18,885 bases of DNA from Chitinophagaceae bacterium (lineage in GTDB: Bacteria > Bacteroidota > Bacteroidia > Chitinophagales > Chitinophagaceae), in contig VIKJ01000005.1 of NCBI GenBank assembly GCA_008080615.1, positions 2,828 through 21,712 of the forward strand, in the 5' to 3' direction. Position numbers and translations under genes: made by a program. Under the pieces are notes generated by a model that saw nothing but the letters and a program-made list of their open reading frames with translations, had not been told where the DNA came from and searched no databases. Positions 15,376 to 18,885 of the stretch are shown piece after piece. Every line of letters starts with the position of its first letter. Position 1 is the stretch's first letter.

Positions 15376-17574
15376 ATGAAACAGCACTTAAAACTCTTTT
15401 TATTGATACTTGGCATATTATTTTTTGAAAAAAATATGGATGCGCAAGTAAAAACATTATCCGATACCATTACTTCAAAAACCTTAGATAGTATTACTGT
15501 AAATGGATTTATTCACAGTTCAATTGGGCTTCCAGAAGAATTGGGCACTTATTTGTATAGTGGAAAAAAAACCGAGTTGATTCAATTAAGCATAATGAAT
15601 GCAGATATTTCTGCAAAAACAGGTCGCCAGGTATTTGCAAAAGTACCTGGCGTTTTTGTGTATGATATGGATGGAGCTGGCAATCAAATAAATATTGCAA
15701 CGCGTGGGCTTGATCCACATCGTGGTTGGGAATTTAATATTCGAAAGGATGGGATTATTACCAATTCGGATATGTATGGTTATCCGGCAAGCCATTACAG
15801 TATGCCTTTAGAAAGTATTGAGAAAATAGAATTGGTAAGAGGTACTGGTTCATTACAGTATGGTGCGCAATTTGGCGGTATGCTTAACTATATTAGTAAA
15901 AAGCCAGATACACTTAAACGATTTGGTTTTGAAACAATTAATACAACAGGGTCTTACAATTTATTCAGCACCTATAATGCAGTTTCGGGAACCATTAAAA
16001 AATTCAGTTACCATGCCTATTTAAATTATAAAACCAGAGATGGCTATAGAAACGAAGAGCATACCAATGCACATGCACAGCGAATTGTTCTTAACTATGC
16101 TTTAAGTAAACAGTTTAATATACAAGTAGAATGGTCAAGGTCTGCGTATACTTACAAAATACCCGGTGCACTTAATGACAGTATGTTTAGTAAAAACCCT
16201 AAACAGGCCACCAGAGCAAGAAATTATTTTAATCCAGATATTCATATTCCTGCTATTACCATTCATTGGAATGTAAATAAGCAAACCGAGCTGCAGTTTA
16301 CTAGCTCAGCAGTATTGGGAAAACGCAATAGTGTTTTATTTGATAAGCCTGTGAATATAAATGATACGATTAATGCAAATACTGGGCAGTACAATCATCG
16401 GCAAGTAGATATTGATCAGTTCAATAGTTATACAACCGAATTAAGGGTATTGCACCATTATTATTTAGGAAAAAGGTGGAGTACTGTAGCTGCAGGGTTG
16501 CAATACATGAACAACGATTTGCATAGAACCCAATTGGGTAAAGGAACTACAGGAACTGATTATGATCTTAGTTTAGTAGATCCAATTTGGGGGAGAGATA
16601 TACACTTTAAAACAAAAAATATTGCTGTATTTGCTGAAAATAAAATTGAACTCAATAAACGTTTCGTAATTACTACTGGTGCTCGTTTGGAATTGGGCCA
16701 TACTGATATGAGTGGAGTAATTAATTATTATCCAACCAATAAAATTCCACTTACAATTTCTCATCAGTTTCCTTTATTTGCTGCAGGTTTGCAATATAAA
16801 TTAAATAATCAAGTGCAATTTTATAGTGGATGGTCTCAAAGTTATCGCCCCATGATCTTTAAAGATTTAGTGCCAGGCTCTTTATATGAAACAGTTGATC
16901 CTACAATTAAAGATGCTAGCGGATACAATGCAGAATTGGGTTTCAAAGGAAACTGGCAATTTTTAAAATGGGATATAACGGCATTTGTTTTAAGAGAGAA
17001 TAATCGTTTTGGTACATTGGCCATAACAGATGCCAACAATAATTTAATCACCTATAGAACCAACACGGGCAACTCATTCAATAAAGGAGTAGAATTATTT
17101 GTTCAAGCAGATTGGCAATTGAATCCCAAAACACTGGTATCTATCTTTACATCAACGGCGTTTATGAACGCCCGTTATGTTGATGCTTCTGTAAAAGTGG
17201 GCAGTGTCAATCGCTCTATAAACAACAATAAAGTAGAGTCGGCTCCTGATTTTACCACAAGAAATGGGGTGACAGTTAAAAATAAATTAATGAGCACTTC
17301 TTTATTATACAGTTTTGTATCTTCTACATTTGCTGATCCTCTAAATACAGTAATACCTTCTGTAGCTACAGGTGCAGTAGGTTTGGTTCCAGCATATGGA
17401 ATTGTAGATTTAAATTTTACTGTTCATATTCGTAAACAAACAGAATGGAAACTCAATATTAATAATCTGTTGAATAAATCTTATTTCACCAAACGTCCAT
17501 TATTTTATCCAGGACCAGGTATATGGCCTTCTGATGGAATCAATTTCACCACTTCTATCTCATTTAAATTATAA
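15376..17574 (+). CDS. FecA-like TonB-dependent outer-membrane receptor
   Basis: 732 residues from the ATG at 15376, which gives a clean signal peptide (MKQHLKLFLLILGILF...MDAQ). An in-frame ATG at 15352 would overlap VHPO-3 by 14 bp and add eight residues ahead of the signal. After a possible TonB box (LDSITVNGF, about residues 37-45) comes the plug domain at about 70-190, with TGRQVFAKVPGVFVYD, NIATRGLDPHRGWEFNIR and the IEKIELVRGTGSLQYGAQFGG signature. The 22-strand-type barrel follows and ends in the usual aromatic C-terminal strand (SISFKL). It lacks the carboxypeptidase-like N-terminal domain of SusC proteins and has no SusD partner here. The RGLDPHRGWEFN stretch resembles Fe(3+)-dicitrate/siderophore receptors (FecA group), so a metal chelate is a more likely cargo than a glycan. 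Last gene of the plus-strand run. A perfect terminator-like hairpin lies inside its coding sequence at 15625-15657. Confidence 0.9.
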   Translation: MKQHLKLFLLILGILFFEKNMDAQVKTLSDTITSKTLDSITVNGFIHSSIGLPEELGTYLYSGKKTELIQLSIMNADISAKTGRQVFAKVPGVFVYDMDGAGNQINIATRGLDPHRGWEFNIRKDGIITNSDMYGYPASHYSMPLESIEKIELVRGTGSLQYGAQFGGMLNYISKKPDTLKRFGFETINTTGSYNLFSTYNAVSGTIKKFSYHAYLNYKTRDGYRNEEHTNAHAQRIVLNYALSKQFNIQVEWSRSAYTYKIPGALNDSMFSKNPKQATRARNYFNPDIHIPAITIHWNVNKQTELQFTSSAVLGKRNSVLFDKPVNINDTINANTGQYNHRQVDIDQFNSYTTELRVLHHYYLGKRWSTVAAGLQYMNNDLHRTQLGKGTTGTDYDLSLVDPIWGRDIHFKTKNIAVFAENKIELNKRFVITTGARLELGHTDMSGVINYYPTNKIPLTISHQFPLFAAGLQYKLNNQVQFYSGWSQSYRPMIFKDLVPGSLYETVDPTIKDASGYNAELGFKGNWQFLKWDITAFVLRENNRFGTLAITDANNNLITYRTNTGNSFNKGVELFVQADWQLNPKTLVSIFTSTAFMNARYVDASVKVGSVNRSINNNKVESAPDFTTRNGVTVKNKLMSTSLLYSFVSSTFADPLNTVIPSVATGAVGLVPAYGIVDLNFTVHIRKQTEWKLNINNLLNKSYFTKRPLFYPGPGIWPSDGINFTTSISFKL
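15625..15657 (+). other. Intragenic terminator-like hairpin with GNRA-type loop in the TonB-receptor gene
   Basis: CGCCAGGTA (15625-15633) and TACCTGGCG (15644-15652) are perfect inverted copies. The inner bases add a U-G and two U-A pairs, leaving a GCAA tetraloop at 15637-15640, and five T residues follow at 15653-15657. This is the layout of a rho-independent terminator, yet it lies about 250 bp inside the receptor coding region, over the conserved RQVFAKVPGV plug segment (residues 84-93). It could act as an attenuator or transcript-processing site, or it could be a chance result of codon choice. Confidence 0.5.
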
Positions 17575-17577
17575 AAC

Positions 17578-18885
17578 TTACTTATTGGGTTCCAGTATAC
17601 AAAACTGGTAGGGCTCTAACACAAGGTATTCGTGGTCGGGCCCTACCTTGTATTTTTTCTCGGTATAATAATCATATAGTTCTGTTGGAACTTTTCCATG
17701 CTCTTTAAAAGCATACCAAGTTATATAAGCCGCTTTTTTACTAAAGTTAAATAGGCAATAAACGCTTTTATTTTCATTAGCCCTTAAGAAACCTGCAACA
17801 TGAATATTGTGCGGGGTAAGCCAAGTACAATTCTTTTGATCAGCTAGTACCGTTAGTTTTTTTCTAATTTGAATCAAGCGTTGCGTTGCAGAAAATATTC
17901 TTTCTTCAATGCTATTCTCCTCATCAATTTTAGCATTCTTATCCCAATCAATGATGGGCCGATGCATCCACCGATTATCATAGCTTTTGCCCGAATCATT
18001 TAAATAAGAATAGTCGTTGGTATAGCCCACTTCATCTCCGTAAAATAACATAGGGATGCCACCTAAGAATATACTTTGGGCTTGCATCAATATGATTTTT
18101 GCAATGCTTCTATCTATTGCGGCTGCATCATTTTGATTAATGGCTTTTTCTAATCCACATAAAGAAGCAAGCGTTCCACTAATGCGTGCATCCTGTGTTT
18201 TGGGGTTCACCGAAAACAATGCGCCAGTTGCATCCGAAATAGGATGGTTGCCCGAATAATAGTCTTTTAAAAATTTACGATGTTCATAAGCATTGAAACC
18301 TGCTGCTGCAATCATGCTATCATCGTATCCTAGGCCAATATCATCATGGCAACGGGTATAAGTTATCCAAGTAGTGCCCAATGGTTTTTGTTGAAGATCT
18401 TCTTGCGCAGCCAGCATCACGCGGGTGTCCCCTGTTGCTAATGCATCCCATTGTACCGCCATTTGTGTAGCATTATAGGCAACGTCGCATTCTTTTGCAG
18501 TAAATGCTTCAGTGCCAAAATATTTCATGATTTCTTTAGGAGCAACAATGGCTTCGCCCAATATAGCCATACCTGGTGATGCAATGTGTACACATTGCTT
18601 AATGAGCCTTAGTAGGGTATGTGCTTCTGGTAAATTTTGACTTGTGGTTCCCAATTGTTTCCAAATAAATGCAGGAGCATCAATGCGAAGAATATCTACA
18701 CCTAAATTGGCATAAAATAATATATTGTTTAACATGGCATTGAACACAGCCGGATTGGTAAAGTTTAAATCCCATTGATAGTTGTGAAATACGGTCATTA
18801 CCCATTTATTGCATTCCTTAACATAGGTAAAACTTCCGGGCGCACTCTCTGGAAAAACTTCGGGCATGGTATGTTCAAACTGATC
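17578..18885 (-). CDS. Amylosucrase-like GH13 (subfamily 4) enzyme, 5' end cut by the window edge
   Basis: 435 residues are visible (429 from the first in-window ATG at 18867, but the frame runs on as DQFEHT to the window edge, so the gene continues beyond it). Amylosucrase-family motifs are clear. The nucleophile is the Asp in LRIDAPAFIWKQLGT (codon 18681-18679), the acid-base is the Glu in LGEAIVAP (codon 18555-18553), and the transition-state Asp is in YTRCHDDIG (codon 18345-18343). PEVFPESAPGSFTY, NYQWDLNFTNPAVF and TTSQNLPEAH are also typical of this group, as are the DNRWMHRP stretch and the small C-terminal beta domain. Amylosucrases convert sucrose to fructose plus an alpha-1,4-glucan; relatives hydrolyse sucrose or make isomers, and the visible part does not separate these. 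No signal peptide can be judged. It converges with the TonB-receptor gene at a 3-bp gap and is transcribed from outside the window. Confidence 0.85.
   Translation of the reverse strand, partial: DQFEHTMPEVFPESAPGSFTYVKECNKWVMTVFHNYQWDLNFTNPAVFNAMLNNILFYANLGVDILRIDAPAFIWKQLGTTSQNLPEAHTLLRLIKQCVHIASPGMAILGEAIVAPKEIMKYFGTEAFTAKECDVAYNATQMAVQWDALATGDTRVMLAAQEDLQQKPLGTTWITYTRCHDDIGLGYDDSMIAAAGFNAYEHRKFLKDYYSGNHPISDATGALFSVNPKTQDARISGTLASLCGLEKAINQNDAAAIDRSIAKIILMQAQSIFLGGIPMLFYGDEVGYTNDYSYLNDSGKSYDNRWMHRPIIDWDKNAKIDEENSIEERIFSATQRLIQIRKKLTVLADQKNCTWLTPHNIHVAGFLRANENKSVYCLFNFSKKAAYITWYAFKEHGKVPTELYDYYTEKKYKVGPDHEYLVLEPYQFCILEPNK
17621..17660 (+). terminator. Candidate rho-independent terminator of the plus-strand run, inside the convergent amylosucrase-like gene
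   Basis: ACAAGGTA (17621-17628) and TACCTTGT (17644-17651) form an 8-bp perfect inverted repeat around a 15-nt loop. A T-rich tract, ATTTTTTCT, follows immediately. It begins 47 bp after the receptor stop codon, and since the intergenic gap is only 3 bp, any terminator must lie within the neighbour's coding sequence. The loop is longer than usual, which lowers confidence. Confidence 0.4.

Noticed and set aside
17592..17608. Small hairpin CCAGT-7 nt-ACTGG just after the receptor stop
   Set aside because: Only 5 bp of stem and no following T-run, so weaker than the candidate at 17621-17660.
1..18885. Phage, transposon, CRISPR or tRNA content
   Set aside because: No integrase, transposase, direct-repeat array or cloverleaf-like sequence was recognised; gaps between genes are too short for most of these.

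Overview
The window (about 18.9 kb, AT-rich) most likely comes from a Bacteroidota genome, probably Chitinophagaceae. This rests on A/T-rich codon use, many Bacteroidota-style lipoprotein signals, CRTAC1-type FG-GAP/ASPIC proteins, a FecA-like TonB-dependent receptor, -7 boxes matching TAnnTTTG, and little sign of Shine-Dalgarno sequences. The family placement is an inference from gene content. No RNA gene, CRISPR array, IS element or phage gene was seen, and gene density is near maximal, with no non-coding stretch longer than about 70 bp.

Left part (1-8743): a 5'-truncated CRTAC1-type FG-GAP/ASPIC protein on the plus strand converges, with a 1-bp gap, on a minus-strand unit. That unit reads (right to left): a full-length CRTAC1-type FG-GAP/ASPIC lipoprotein, a vanadium-haloperoxidase-like (VHPO) lipoprotein 9 bp downstream, then a membrane-anchored SRPBCC/GyrI-like protein that appears to have its own promoter.

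Right part (8798-17574): from a 54-bp divergent promoter region a plus-strand run begins with a secreted GH65 glycosidase resembling kojibiose-type hydrolases. It continues with a small unrecognised exported protein, a second VHPO lipoprotein, an outer-membrane beta-barrel protein, a third VHPO lipoprotein (4-bp overlap with the barrel gene) and a FecA-like TonB-dependent receptor (10 bp further). A candidate rho-independent terminator for this run lies inside the 3' end of the convergent gene, a GH13_4 amylosucrase-like enzyme whose 5' end is cut by the window edge.

The notable feature is three divergent VHPO-like lipoproteins within about 11.5 kb, interleaved with very large Ca-binding-type propeller lipoproteins, an outer-membrane barrel and a TonB receptor, and flanked by alpha-glucan/sucrose enzymes. 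A reasonable but unproven reading is a cell-envelope module that oxidises or halogenates (or dephosphorylates) a substrate at the cell surface and takes up a product or a metal complex. One VHPO has Cys in place of the vanadate-binding Ser. The receptor gene carries a terminator-like hairpin with a GNRA-type loop inside its plug-domain coding region.
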